Positions 1-5,444 of a stretch of DNA of 5,444 bases are shown here, in pieces; positions within the stretch are counted from its first letter, which is position 1; the number at the start of each line of letters is the position of its first letter. The translations under genes were made by a program, and so were the position numbers. Source of the DNA: Clostridia bacterium. Its GTDB lineage: Bacteria; Bacillota; Clostridia; Christensenellales; Aristaeellaceae. The DNA lies in the NCBI GenBank assembly GCA_030526935.1, contig JAUNBY010000142.1, positions 1 through 5,444 of the forward strand, written 5' to 3'. The notes beneath the pieces are model-generated. The model made no database searches. It was not told the DNA's origin and was given only the letters and a program-made list of their open reading frames with translations.

Positions 1-82
1 ATACACCTTTGCGACATTTCTCATTCATCCGTTTTATATGCAGCGCGTCGTTTGTCAAACGCCGACTTTGGGGTGCCGCAGT

Positions 83-1360
83 TTATAAAATCCCCTTCAG
101 CGCCCCGACGACCCTTTGAAACACCTCTTCAGGCTCTCCTGACGCGTCTACGCGCGTAAGCGTCCCGTCCATCGCGGCGATTTTGGCGTATCCCTCGCGC
201 ACCACATTCATAAAGCCCGCGTTTTCCCGCTCTATGCGGTCGGGGTTGTTGTTGGCGAAGCGGCGTTCAAGCGCGAGCGCGGGATCGACGTCGAGCCATA
301 TCGCGACGTCCGGGAGGCATCCGTCAACGGCTATGGCGTTTATCTCCCTTACGGCGTCTATTCCAAGACCCCTTCCGGCTCCCTGATAGGCTATGGACGA
401 GTGGACGAACCTGTCGCAGACGACGACCGCGCCCCTTTCCACGGCGGGCTTTATTACCTCGCGAACGTGCTGGGAACGCGCCGCCGCGAAAAGATAAGCC
501 TCGCAAATGCCGGTCATGCCCTTCGTATCGGGGCTGAGCAGTATCTCCCGAACGCGCTCCGCCACGTCGCAGCCGCCCGGCTCCCTCGTGCGGACGACCT
601 CGTAGCCGCGCGTTTCGAGCCATTGCGCGAGCATTTTCCCCTGAGTGCTCTTTCCGCATCCGTCGCAGCCTTCGAGCGATATAAACGCCCCCGGCATGAC
701 TTCGTCAGAACCTGTGAGAAGCTTCGTCAGTTCCCCGACGGTCTCGCATATCGCCACAGGTCCTGCAGATTCAAGTTCCTCCCTCGTGCCGTAGCCGTAC
801 AAAGCGCCAATGGCGTCTATGCCGCAGGCTTTCGCGGCGAGTATGTCCAGATCCCTGTCGCCGACCATCACCGCGCGCCCCGATTCTACGGCCAGAACCT
901 TTCTGACCAGCCGTTCCTTTGATTTCGCCTCGTCTTCGTCCATTGGAGCGGCCACTATGTCGAAGTAGCCGTCCAGTCCGAACGCCGCCAGCACCTTTTC
1001 GGCGAATTCTTTTGGCTTTGCCGTCGCGACGGCTAAATGGGCGCCGAGGGCTTTAAGCTTCCTGAGCATATTGGGAATGCCCGTATATACCGAGTTTTCA
1101 AGGTAGCCTGCGCGCCTGTAGCGCTCCTGAAAGAACCTCACCGTGCGCATGGCCTCGTCCTCGGTCATATGAAGGGTGTTTACAAAGCTGTACACCAGCG
1201 GGGGGCCTACGAACGGCCTGAGCAATTGCCTGTCCGACACGGGCGCGTTCATCTTCTCCAACGCATATTGGACGGAATTTATTATTCCTGGTTCCGATTC
1301 TGTGAGAGTTCCATCCAAGTCAAAAATATACACATCGTATTCCAAGCCGCTTTTGTTCAT
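83..1360 (-). CDS. tmk: HAD-family phosphatase (5'-nucleotidase-like) fused to thymidylate kinase
   Basis: A 425-residue two-domain protein. Residues 1 to about 215 are a HAD phosphatase of the Gph/5'-nucleotidase-like group: nucleophile motif DLDGT (D14, D16), then GPPL (52-55), a cap helix region, motif II VATAKP (T113), lysines K146/K148 and motif IV GDRDLD (G167-D172), followed by the LYGYGTREEL signature. Residues 222-425 are a full-length dTMP kinase (204 aa, normal for the family): P-loop GCDGCGKST (231-239), TREPGG (258-263), DRFVHSS (316-322) and an arginine-rich LID (about 366-379). The kinase converts dTMP to dTDP in the cytoplasm. The start is supported by CGGAGG eight bases upstream. 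M222 could be an internal start but has no good ribosome binding site, so I read a true fusion. All key residues of both halves are present. The HAD substrate is inferred from family resemblance plus the fusion partner; a phosphoglycolate-type substrate is the alternative. Confidence 0.93.
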   Translation of the reverse strand: MNKSGLEYDVYIFDLDGTLTESEPGIINSVQYALEKMNAPVSDRQLLRPFVGPPLVYSFVNTLHMTEDEAMRTVRFFQERYRRAGYLENSVYTGIPNMLRKLKALGAHLAVATAKPKEFAEKVLAAFGLDGYFDIVAAPMDEDEAKSKERLVRKVLAVESGRAVMVGDRDLDILAAKACGIDAIGALYGYGTREELESAGPVAICETVGELTKLLTGSDEVMPGAFISLEGCDGCGKSTQGKMLAQWLETRGYEVVRTREPGGCDVAERVREILLSPDTKGMTGICEAYLFAAARSQHVREVIKPAVERGAVVVCDRFVHSSIAYQGAGRGLGIDAVREINAIAVDGCLPDVAIWLDVDPALALERRFANNNPDRIERENAGFMNVVREGYAKIAAMDGTLTRVDASGEPEEVFQRVVGALKGIL

Positions 1361-1368
1361 GGGGCAAA

Positions 1369-1374
1369 CCTCCG
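1369..1374 (-). promoter_or_regulatory. Ribosome binding site of the HAD-thymidylate kinase gene
   Basis: On the minus strand CGGAGG lies eight bases before the ATG at 1360. It fixes translation at the HAD domain rather than at the internal methionine that opens the kinase domain (695-697), where no comparable site is seen. Confidence 0.7.
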
Positions 1375-1391
1375 AGCATATAATGTTCTCA

Positions 1392-1420
1392 ATTGTAGCG
1401 GGCTATTGTTTATTTGACAA
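1392..1420 (-). promoter_or_regulatory. Sigma-A-type promoter for the HAD-thymidylate kinase gene
   Basis: Read on the minus strand, TTGTCA (1415-1420) and TACAAT (1392-1397) are separated by exactly 17 bases. This is one mismatch per hexamer from the vegetative consensus. Transcription would begin near 1385, leaving a leader of about 25 bases that contains the CGGAGG site at 1369-1374. The -35 element overlaps a consensus TTGACA on the opposite strand (1414-1419), so the two strands share this site in the divergent gap ahead of spoIVA. Confidence 0.65.
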
Positions 1421-1500
1421 GCGCATAACCGTCAAAGGTTTTATGTTCTAACCCGCGACCCTTCGTCATAGCTTGGAAATGGTTGAACGCAAAACCGGGC

Positions 1501-1507
1501 AAGGAGG
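1501..1507 (+). promoter_or_regulatory. Ribosome binding site that decides the spoIVA start
   Basis: A perfect AAGGAGG sits seven bases before the ATG at 1515. An in-frame ATG at 1473 would add 14 residues, but it has no such site and would place this sequence inside the gene. The ATG at 1515 gives a 492-residue protein, the same length as I recall for Bacillus subtilis SpoIVA, so 1515 is the real start. Confidence 0.9.
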
Positions 1508-1514
1508 AATTTCG

Positions 1515-2993
1515 ATGGTCGATCATCAAAAAATCTACGAGGATATTGCCACGAGGACTGGCGGCGATATATACATAGGCGTCGTAGGCCCGGTAAGGAC
1601 GGGAAAATCGACATTTATTAAAAAATTCATAGAGACCATGATACTCGACGGCATAGAGGACCCCAACGCGAAAACGCGCGCGGTGGACGAAATGCCCATA
1701 AGCGGCGCGGGGCGCACAATAATGACGACGCAGCCGCGCTTCATACCCAACGAAGCCGTCAGCGTAGCTATAGGCGACGCCCGCGCCGACGTGAGGCTTA
1801 TAGACTGCGTGGGATACCTCATAGACGGCGTTTTGGGGCTTCACGAGGGGGACGACTCGCGCATGGTGCGAACCCCGTGGTTCGACCACGACATACCCTT
1901 CGAAAAGGCGGCGGAGACAGGTACCCGCAAGGTCATAGCCGAGCACTCGACGCTTGGCGTCGTCGTGACCACCGACGGAACCATAACCGACATACCCAGG
2001 CAGGCTTACGTATCGGCTGAAAACCGCGTCGTCAACGAGCTTAAAGCCCTCGGCAAACCCTTTATAATAATACTCAACAGCGCGGAGCCTGAAAACGAGC
2101 AGGCCACAATACTTAAAAACGCGCTCGAGGAAAAGTATTCCGCGCCGGTCATGGCGATGGACGTGACGGGCATGACGAGGGACGACGCCGGTGAGATAAT
2201 GAAGCGCCTTCTCTACGAATTCCCGCTTACCGAGGCGCGGGTGTACTTCCCGGAATGGGTGCTGGCGCTCGACGAGGATCACTGGCTGAGGCAATCGCTT
2301 ATGAAGACCGCCGGGGAAGCCGCGTCGAATATGAAAAAGGTCTCCGATCACGGACAGTTGGCGAGGTTCTTTGGCGACAATGAAAACTGCGTCGCCGCGA
2401 ACCCCATGAGCGTGCGCCTTAACGACGGCGGTTGCGACTACGAGCTTCGCCTCGCTGACGGGCTTTTCTACAGGATACTGACCGAAGCAAGCGGGCAGGT
2501 GGTCGAAGGCGAGGAGCATCTTATGAAGCTCATGACCGAGATGACTAAGGCCAAAAACGCCTATGACCGCGTATGCGACGCGCTCAAGTCCGCCGAAGCT
2601 ACGGGATATGGACTCGTATCGCCATCGATGTCTGAAATTGAGCTGTCTCCGCCGGAGGTCGTCAAGCAGGGCGGCAAGTTCGGCGTAAAGCTCAAAGCCG
2701 CCGCTCCCTCGCTTCATATCATAAGGGTGGATATAGAGGGAGAAGTCAACCCTCTCGTGGGAACTCAGAAACAGTCGGAAGAGTTGATGGACTACCTAGC
2801 GGGAGAATTCGAGTCGGACCCCGAAAGCATATGGCAGACAAATATTTTCGGAAAGCCTCTGTCGGATCTGATGAAGGAGGAATTGTCAGGCAAGCTCAAC
2901 AGACTTCCCGAAGACGTAAGGCAAAAGCTCAGAGGCGCCATGACCAAGATAATCAACGAGGGAAACGGCGGGATAATCTGCATACTTCTGTAG
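1515..2993 (+). CDS. spoIVA: Stage IV sporulation protein A (spore coat morphogenetic ATPase)
   Basis: SpoIVA is made in the mother cell, binds the forespore surface through SpoVM, and polymerises irreversibly on ATP hydrolysis to form the coat basement layer. It is also needed for cortex assembly. This copy is 492 aa. The N-terminal TRAFAC-like ATPase shows Walker A GPVRTGKST (residues 25-33, K31), the TIMTT threonines (68-72) and the Walker B-like LIDCVG (D97). The middle domain (about 240-370) is the less conserved part. The C-terminal polymerisation and anchoring domain keeps GYGLVSP (364-370), GTQKQSEEL (416-424) and the end INEGNGG followed by a hydrophobic tail; G486, linked to SpoVM contact in B. 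subtilis, is present. It stands alone, divergent from the HAD-kinase gene and followed by its own terminator. In known species it is sigma-E controlled, but I see only a weak match here. Ile codons are 27 of 35 ATA. Confidence 0.97.
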   Translation: MVDHQKIYEDIATRTGGDIYIGVVGPVRTGKSTFIKKFIETMILDGIEDPNAKTRAVDEMPISGAGRTIMTTQPRFIPNEAVSVAIGDARADVRLIDCVGYLIDGVLGLHEGDDSRMVRTPWFDHDIPFEKAAETGTRKVIAEHSTLGVVVTTDGTITDIPRQAYVSAENRVVNELKALGKPFIIILNSAEPENEQATILKNALEEKYSAPVMAMDVTGMTRDDAGEIMKRLLYEFPLTEARVYFPEWVLALDEDHWLRQSLMKTAGEAASNMKKVSDHGQLARFFGDNENCVAANPMSVRLNDGGCDYELRLADGLFYRILTEASGQVVEGEEHLMKLMTEMTKAKNAYDRVCDALKSAEATGYGLVSPSMSEIELSPPEVVKQGGKFGVKLKAAAPSLHIIRVDIEGEVNPLVGTQKQSEELMDYLAGEFESDPESIWQTNIFGKPLSDLMKEELSGKLNRLPEDVRQKLRGAMTKIINEGNGGIICILL

Positions 2994-3011
2994 CCGCAGC
3001 CTGAACAGATC

Positions 3012-3043
3012 GAGCCGTCGCTTAAACTCGCGACGGCTCTTTT
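3012..3043 (+). terminator. Intrinsic terminator of spoIVA
   Basis: GAGCCGTCGC (3012-3021) pairs perfectly with GCGACGGCTC (3030-3039) around an eight-base loop and is followed directly by TTTT (3040-3043). It starts 18 bases after the spoIVA stop. On the minus strand the same hairpin lacks a T-run, so it looks one-directional and is not an obvious terminator for the converging thioredoxin gene. Confidence 0.88.
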
Positions 3044-3102
3044 GACTGTAAATGCGATTGACTCATCCCATTATATGGCGCCGGCAAAACGTAATTATGC
3101 GT

Positions 3103-3426
3103 TTAGCGCGCTATCAGCCTGTCTATCATATCCGCTATATCCTCTTGTCCGTGAGCGCCTATCATGCGTTCTACCTCTACGCCGGAATCGAATGTCACAA
3201 GCGTGGGTATACTGGCGACGTTGTTTTCCGTAGCGGCCTGCGGATACTCATCGATATTGAGCTTTCCTACCGTTATCTTTCCCGCGTATTCTTCGGCGAG
3301 CCTGTCGACTATGGGCGAGACCATGCGACACGGGCCGCACCAGGACGCCCAGAAATCGACGAGCACCTTTCCCTTCGCGGAAATGTCTTTGATGTCGTCG
3401 TAAGTGAATGTCTTGACGTTATCCAT
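3103..3426 (-). CDS. trxA: Thioredoxin
   Basis: A 107-residue single-domain thioredoxin, standard length, with no signal peptide, hence cytoplasmic. The protein reduces disulfides in partner proteins and is itself recharged by a thioredoxin reductase not present in this window. The active site WCGPC is at residues 29-33 (C30, C33), the buried acid at D24 in VDFWA, and the cis-proline loop SIPT at 72-75; the usual C-terminal GxxxxxxL region is replaced by an ordinary helix ending in RLIAR. A strong AAGGAGG lies nine bases before the start. The gene is last in a three-gene minus-strand unit and its ATG overlaps the end of the RseC-like gene by eight bases, indicating co-transcription and probable translational coupling. 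That placement suggests its partner substrates may include the cysteine clusters of the upstream membrane protein, which is inference only. Confidence 0.96.
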   Translation of the reverse strand: MDNVKTFTYDDIKDISAKGKVLVDFWASWCGPCRMVSPIVDRLAEEYAGKITVGKLNIDEYPQAATENNVASIPTLVTFDSGVEVERMIGAHGQEDIADMIDRLIAR

Positions 3427-3823
3427 TATGTACTACCTCCTTCTCACATCGTGAGCAAACAGTTTGAAACCTGCCTTTTCGTCTTGCGCGCTGGTCGACC
3501 AGGCGGAGAATTACAAAGCTTACGGCCAAGCCTATAAATGCGAATATAGCCTGCCATACGTCGCTAAGTCCGAGCCAGGAGGCGACCGCCACGAACAGCA
3601 CCAGTCCCAACAGCGGTATTCCATAGCTTAAGGCGGAAACCTTCGCCGGATTCATGAGCGCAAGTTCTATATCGACGGTTTCGCCCAGTTTCCAGTCGCC
3701 CTCGGGCAATTCGCACAAACGCTTCTCGTCCGAACCATAGCACTTGGAACAGTTTTCGCAGGACTTGGGTCTCGTAATTTCCGCCATGAGTTTTCCGTCT
3801 TTTGAAACAACCTTCGCTAACAT
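3419..3823 (-). CDS. RseC/MucC-family membrane protein (SoxR-reducing system RseC-like)
   Basis: A 134-residue protein with the RseC/MucC layout: a small N-terminal domain with a cysteine cluster CENCSKC (C22, C25, C28) plus C37, then a GETVDIEL strand, then two membrane helices (about 65-85 and 89-109) with a short turn, ending in a basic stretch. Known relatives include E. coli RseC, tied to the SoxR-reducing system and the sigma-E locus; the biochemical role in Firmicutes is not settled. An extra C-terminal CxxC (C123, C126) beyond the last helix is notable. The gene follows the SPFH gene by 27 bases and overlaps trxA by eight, so it is in one unit with both. Its own ribosome binding site is weak (GGGG about ten bases upstream), and a TATAAT lies only four bases before the ATG. 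Family assignment is firm at domain level; function is not. Confidence 0.85.
   Translation of the reverse strand: MLAKVVSKDGKLMAEITRPKSCENCSKCYGSDEKRLCELPEGDWKLGETVDIELALMNPAKVSALSYGIPLLGLVLFVAVASWLGLSDVWQAIFAFIGLAVSFVILRLVDQRARRKGRFQTVCSRCEKEVVHNG
3436..3442 (-). promoter_or_regulatory. Ribosome binding site of trxA
   Basis: Minus-strand AAGGAGG, nine bases before the ATG at 3426. It lies inside the last codons of the RseC-like gene, so thioredoxin has strong independent initiation even though the two reading frames overlap. Confidence 0.8.
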
Positions 3824-3850
3824 CTCTATTATACCCCGTTATAAACCATT

Positions 3851-4834
3851 TTAATCAGCGCTCGTATCTTCGCCGCTCGTCAGATCGATTATGGGCATTA
3901 CCCCGTCCCCGGCGGTGATCTGCGGCAATTGCCCGTTCCACTGGTTGATCTTGAGGTAATCGACCAATTGTGAGGTTATGGAGGCGGCGATGAGCCTGTT
4001 TGCCTCGGCTTCGGTTTCAGCCTCTATTTTGCGGGCGTAAGCCGCGGCGTCGGCTTCGATCTTTTTTACGTCGGCATCGGCCGTAGCGATTATCGTGCGC
4101 TTTTCAGCGTCGGCGTTCGCGGCGATTATCTGCCTTTCAGCGGCGGATCTTTCGACGGATACCTGCTGAGCCTGTTCGGTCTCAACGCGCAATTTGGTCT
4201 GCTCGGCGACCTGCTTGTCCTCTACAGCGTTGGTGAACGCGTCGGTAAAGTCAACGTTTTCTATAGCGACCGATACGATTTGAATGCCATAGCGCTTCAT
4301 TTCAGGTTCCAGAAGCTCGACAACCTGGGTGGACAGCGTGTTTCTGACCTCCATCAGCTTTTCGGCTGAATATCTCGTGAACACCGCCTTTACGTTTTCA
4401 AGTATGCGAGGCTCCATGACCGTGGAATAGTAGTTCGTTCCGACGGACTTGTAAAGCGTCTGAGCGGTCTCGCGATCCACGGCGTAGTTGACGGAACAGA
4501 CGAGATTGACCTGCTGTATGTCCGATGAAAACGCCTGCGCCTCTATGGTCTTTTTCTGGGTGCGATTGTCCATCATGACTATCTGCTGAATAGGATTTTT
4601 GAGGTGGAAGCCTTCGCTAAGCGTATAGTCCTCGACGCGTCCGAACGTCACCACCACGCCGGTGTGTCCCGTAGGCACCATGACATATGGAGGATACGCC
4701 ACAAGAACCGCTATAACGGCTACTACGATAGCCGCGATGATTATGAGCCGTATTTTCGTCGTGTTGGGATCGGGATTGCGCCTGACGTTTTTTCGCATGT
4801 CGTCAGGGTCGGTCTGAGGTCTGTTGTATTCCAT
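3851..4834 (-). CDS. SPFH/prohibitin-family membrane protein (HflC- or stomatin-like)
   Basis: A 327-residue protein. A charged N-terminus (1-27) precedes one membrane helix (about 28-48). The SPFH domain follows (about 49-225), opening with the characteristic VPTGHTGVVVTFGRV and including NPIQQIVMMDNRTQ and the ENVDFTDAF element near 192-200. An alanine- and glutamate-rich coiled coil (about 205-285) and a short tail containing LPQI complete it. SPFH proteins form large membrane-bound rings or microdomains that organise proteases, lipids and signalling complexes. There is no adjacent HflK or FtsH gene, and no NfeD-type partner, so it is better called prohibitin-like than HflC proper. The start is supported by AAAGGGG six bases upstream (4841-4847) and an extended -10 promoter further up. 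It leads the unit with the RseC-like gene and trxA. The tail is acidic (GEDTSAD). Confidence 0.9.
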   Translation of the reverse strand: MEYNRPQTDPDDMRKNVRRNPDPNTTKIRLIIIAAIVVAVIAVLVAYPPYVMVPTGHTGVVVTFGRVEDYTLSEGFHLKNPIQQIVMMDNRTQKKTIEAQAFSSDIQQVNLVCSVNYAVDRETAQTLYKSVGTNYYSTVMEPRILENVKAVFTRYSAEKLMEVRNTLSTQVVELLEPEMKRYGIQIVSVAIENVDFTDAFTNAVEDKQVAEQTKLRVETEQAQQVSVERSAAERQIIAANADAEKRTIIATADADVKKIEADAAAYARKIEAETEAEANRLIAASITSQLVDYLKINQWNGQLPQITAGDGVMPIIDLTSGEDTSAD

Positions 4835-4880
4835 GTGTTTCCCCTTTCATCATACCCCGTAAGTATATGATTTTTATATC

Positions 4881-4889
4881 ATTATAGCA
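4881..4889 (-). promoter_or_regulatory. Extended -10 promoter of the SPFH-RseC-trxA unit
   Basis: The minus strand reads TGCTATAAT, a perfect extended -10 (TGnTATAAT). The -35 region is poor, as is common for extended -10 promoters. Transcription would start near 4874, giving a leader of about 40 bases with the AAAGGGG site. A small inverted repeat, ATGAT (4867-4871) with ATCAT (4878-4882), straddles the predicted start and could be an operator, though it is short and AT-rich. Confidence 0.55.
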
Positions 4890-4933
4890 AGGGATTATGT
4901 CGCGGGTTTGTTGGAAAAATGACTTAATCGCTT

Positions 4934-4971
4934 ACCGGCAGTATGAAAAGCCACATTTCATCCTATCCGGT
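4934..4971. repeat. Nested inverted repeat in the 4835-5054 intergenic region
   Basis: ACCGG (4934-4938) mirrors CCGGT (4967-4971), and inside it ATGAAA (4943-4948) mirrors TTTCAT (4956-4961) around a seven-base loop. The two repeats are almost exactly concentric, so the whole can fold as one hairpin with a 4/5-base internal loop. It is not a standard terminator for the Gx gene because the minus strand lacks a following T-run; on the plus strand TTTTG overlaps its end. It lies about 45 bases upstream of the SPFH promoter. Operator, mRNA processing site or chance are all possible. Confidence 0.35.
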
Positions 4972-5054
4972 TTTGCAACAAAATCCTTGCAAGCCGCGAA
5001 CAAAACGACGCGGCCGATGCAGTAAGCGGAGCATAATGCCATAATCCGCGCCTG

Positions 5055-5444
5055 TTAAACAAGAAAGTCATTTGGCAATCGCTTCATCATTATTTTGCAC
5101 ACGGTTCCCGTGGCGGCGCCCGTAAATACTCCAATGAGCATAAGAACAGCCATATAAAATATAAGACTGTCGCTGTTTAATACGATCATCGCCAGCCCTA
5201 CCTGGCCTATATTGTGAGTTACTCCGCCGGATATGCCTACGCCCACGGGGGACAGGCTCTTGAAGCGCGACAATATCGACATGGTCGCGACGCTCAGCAC
5301 TCCCCCGGCGAGCGCGTACATCATAGCGTTAACGCCCGCGAACATGAATCCCGAAAGCACGACTTTCGCGGCCATCAGTATAAACGACGCGGGTATGCCC
5401 AGCATGTATATCGCTATGAGAAGGACGCTGTTTGAAAGCCCCAG
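5055..5444 (-). CDS. Gx-transporter family membrane protein (heptaprenyl diphosphate synthase component I-like), 5' end cut by window
   Basis: The 3' part of a membrane protein; the reading frame stays open to the right edge, giving 129 visible residues. An ATG at 5405 is internal, since the 13 codons before it (LGLSNSVLLIAIY) fit the family. The family marker GGVTHNIGQVG is seen around 5200-5230, between hydrophobic helices, and the protein ends in a short basic tail MKRLPNDFLV. Relatives are about 170-180 aa, so some 40-50 residues are missing. The family was first labelled heptaprenyl diphosphate synthase component I, but its several membrane helices and ECF-like look led to the Gx transporter name. 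It often sits near a polyprenyl synthetase, an FMN transferase and a NusG-II protein, which may lie to the right of the window. I am sure of the family; the substrate is unknown. Confidence 0.87.
   Translation of the reverse strand: MGLSNSVLLIAIYMLGIPASFILMAAKVVLSGFMFAGVNAMMYALAGGVLSVATMSILSRFKSLSPVGVGISGGVTHNIGQVGLAMIVLNSDSLIFYMAVLMLIGVFTGAATGTVCKIMMKRLPNDFLV

Noticed and set aside
1..28. Start of another minus-strand gene at 26-28 or 22-24
   Set aside because: Two ATGs give short open frames to the edge, but there are fewer than ten codons visible and only a weak GGA upstream, so no gene can be claimed. A hairpin at 46-64 (CGTTT/AAACG core) lacks a T-run on either strand, so I do not call a terminator for the HAD-kinase gene.
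695..697. A separate start for thymidylate kinase at M222
   Set aside because: The position fits the family's usual N-terminus, but no ribosome binding site precedes it and the frame is continuous with the HAD domain. Internal initiation remains possible but unsupported.
401..922. A 173-codon plus-strand open frame opposite the HAD-kinase gene
   Set aside because: It is fully antisense to a two-domain protein with intact motifs, and its low-complexity, Arg/Ala-rich translation matches no family I recognise.
1410..2717. A 435-codon open frame on the minus strand antisense to spoIVA
   Set aside because: It lies almost wholly inside a firmly identified gene, has no family resemblance, is rich in His, Arg, Val and Tyr as expected from the mirror of spoIVA codons, and has no ribosome binding site. 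It is a by-product of the codon bias.
3042..3537. Plus-strand open frames opposite trxA and the RseC-like gene
   Set aside because: They are antisense to well-identified genes, cross the junction between them, and show no recognisable domain or start signal.
4993..5049. Terminator for the Gx-transporter gene
   Set aside because: Two inverted repeats exist (GCCGCG/CGCGGC at 4993-4998 and 5009-5014; GCGGA/TCCGC at 5026-5030 and 5045-5049), but neither is followed by a T-run on the minus strand and both have loops of ten bases or more.
5055..5405. A complete 116-residue membrane protein starting at 5405
   Set aside because: The frame remains open upstream to the window edge with family-like hydrophobic residues, so the ATG is internal and the gene is cut by the window.

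Overview
This window looks like ordinary chromosome from a spore-forming Bacillota, most likely a member of the Clostridia with moderately high G+C. The anchor is a complete spoIVA, a gene found only in endospore formers. Other support comes from strong AGGAGG-type ribosome binding sites, vegetative-type promoters and a Gx-transporter/heptaprenyl-diphosphate-synthase-component-I protein typical of Firmicutes. Isoleucine is written mostly as ATA (27 of 35 Ile codons in spoIVA, 7 of 10 in trxA), which is a useful signature of the host lineage. No mobile element, CRISPR array, rRNA or tRNA was seen.

Layout, left to right. (1) Positions 1-82 hold no supported gene. (2) Positions 83-1360, minus strand, encode one long protein that joins an N-terminal HAD-superfamily phosphatase, resembling the Firmicutes 5'-nucleotidase group, to a complete C-terminal thymidylate kinase. 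It has its own sigma-A-type promoter in a 154-base divergent gap. (3) Positions 1515-2993, plus strand, are spoIVA (492 aa, real start set by an AAGGAGG site), closed by a clean intrinsic terminator at 3012-3043. (4) Positions 3103-4834, minus strand, form a three-gene unit read in the order SPFH/prohibitin-like membrane protein, RseC-like membrane protein with two cysteine clusters, thioredoxin. Spacing is 27 bases, then an 8-base overlap. An extended -10 promoter lies ahead of the first gene. (5) Positions 4835-5054 are intergenic and contain that promoter and a nested inverted repeat. (6) Positions 5055-5444, minus strand, are the 3' part of a Gx-transporter-family membrane protein whose start lies beyond the right edge.

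How they work together: the HAD-kinase fusion probably combines opposing or proof-reading steps on deoxynucleoside monophosphates. SpoIVA is the ATPase that builds the basement layer of the spore coat. The SPFH-RseC-thioredoxin unit suggests a membrane-linked thiol-redox or membrane-quality function. I found no convincing new defence or mobile system. The most notable items are the HAD-thymidylate kinase fusion and the SPFH-RseC-thioredoxin unit.
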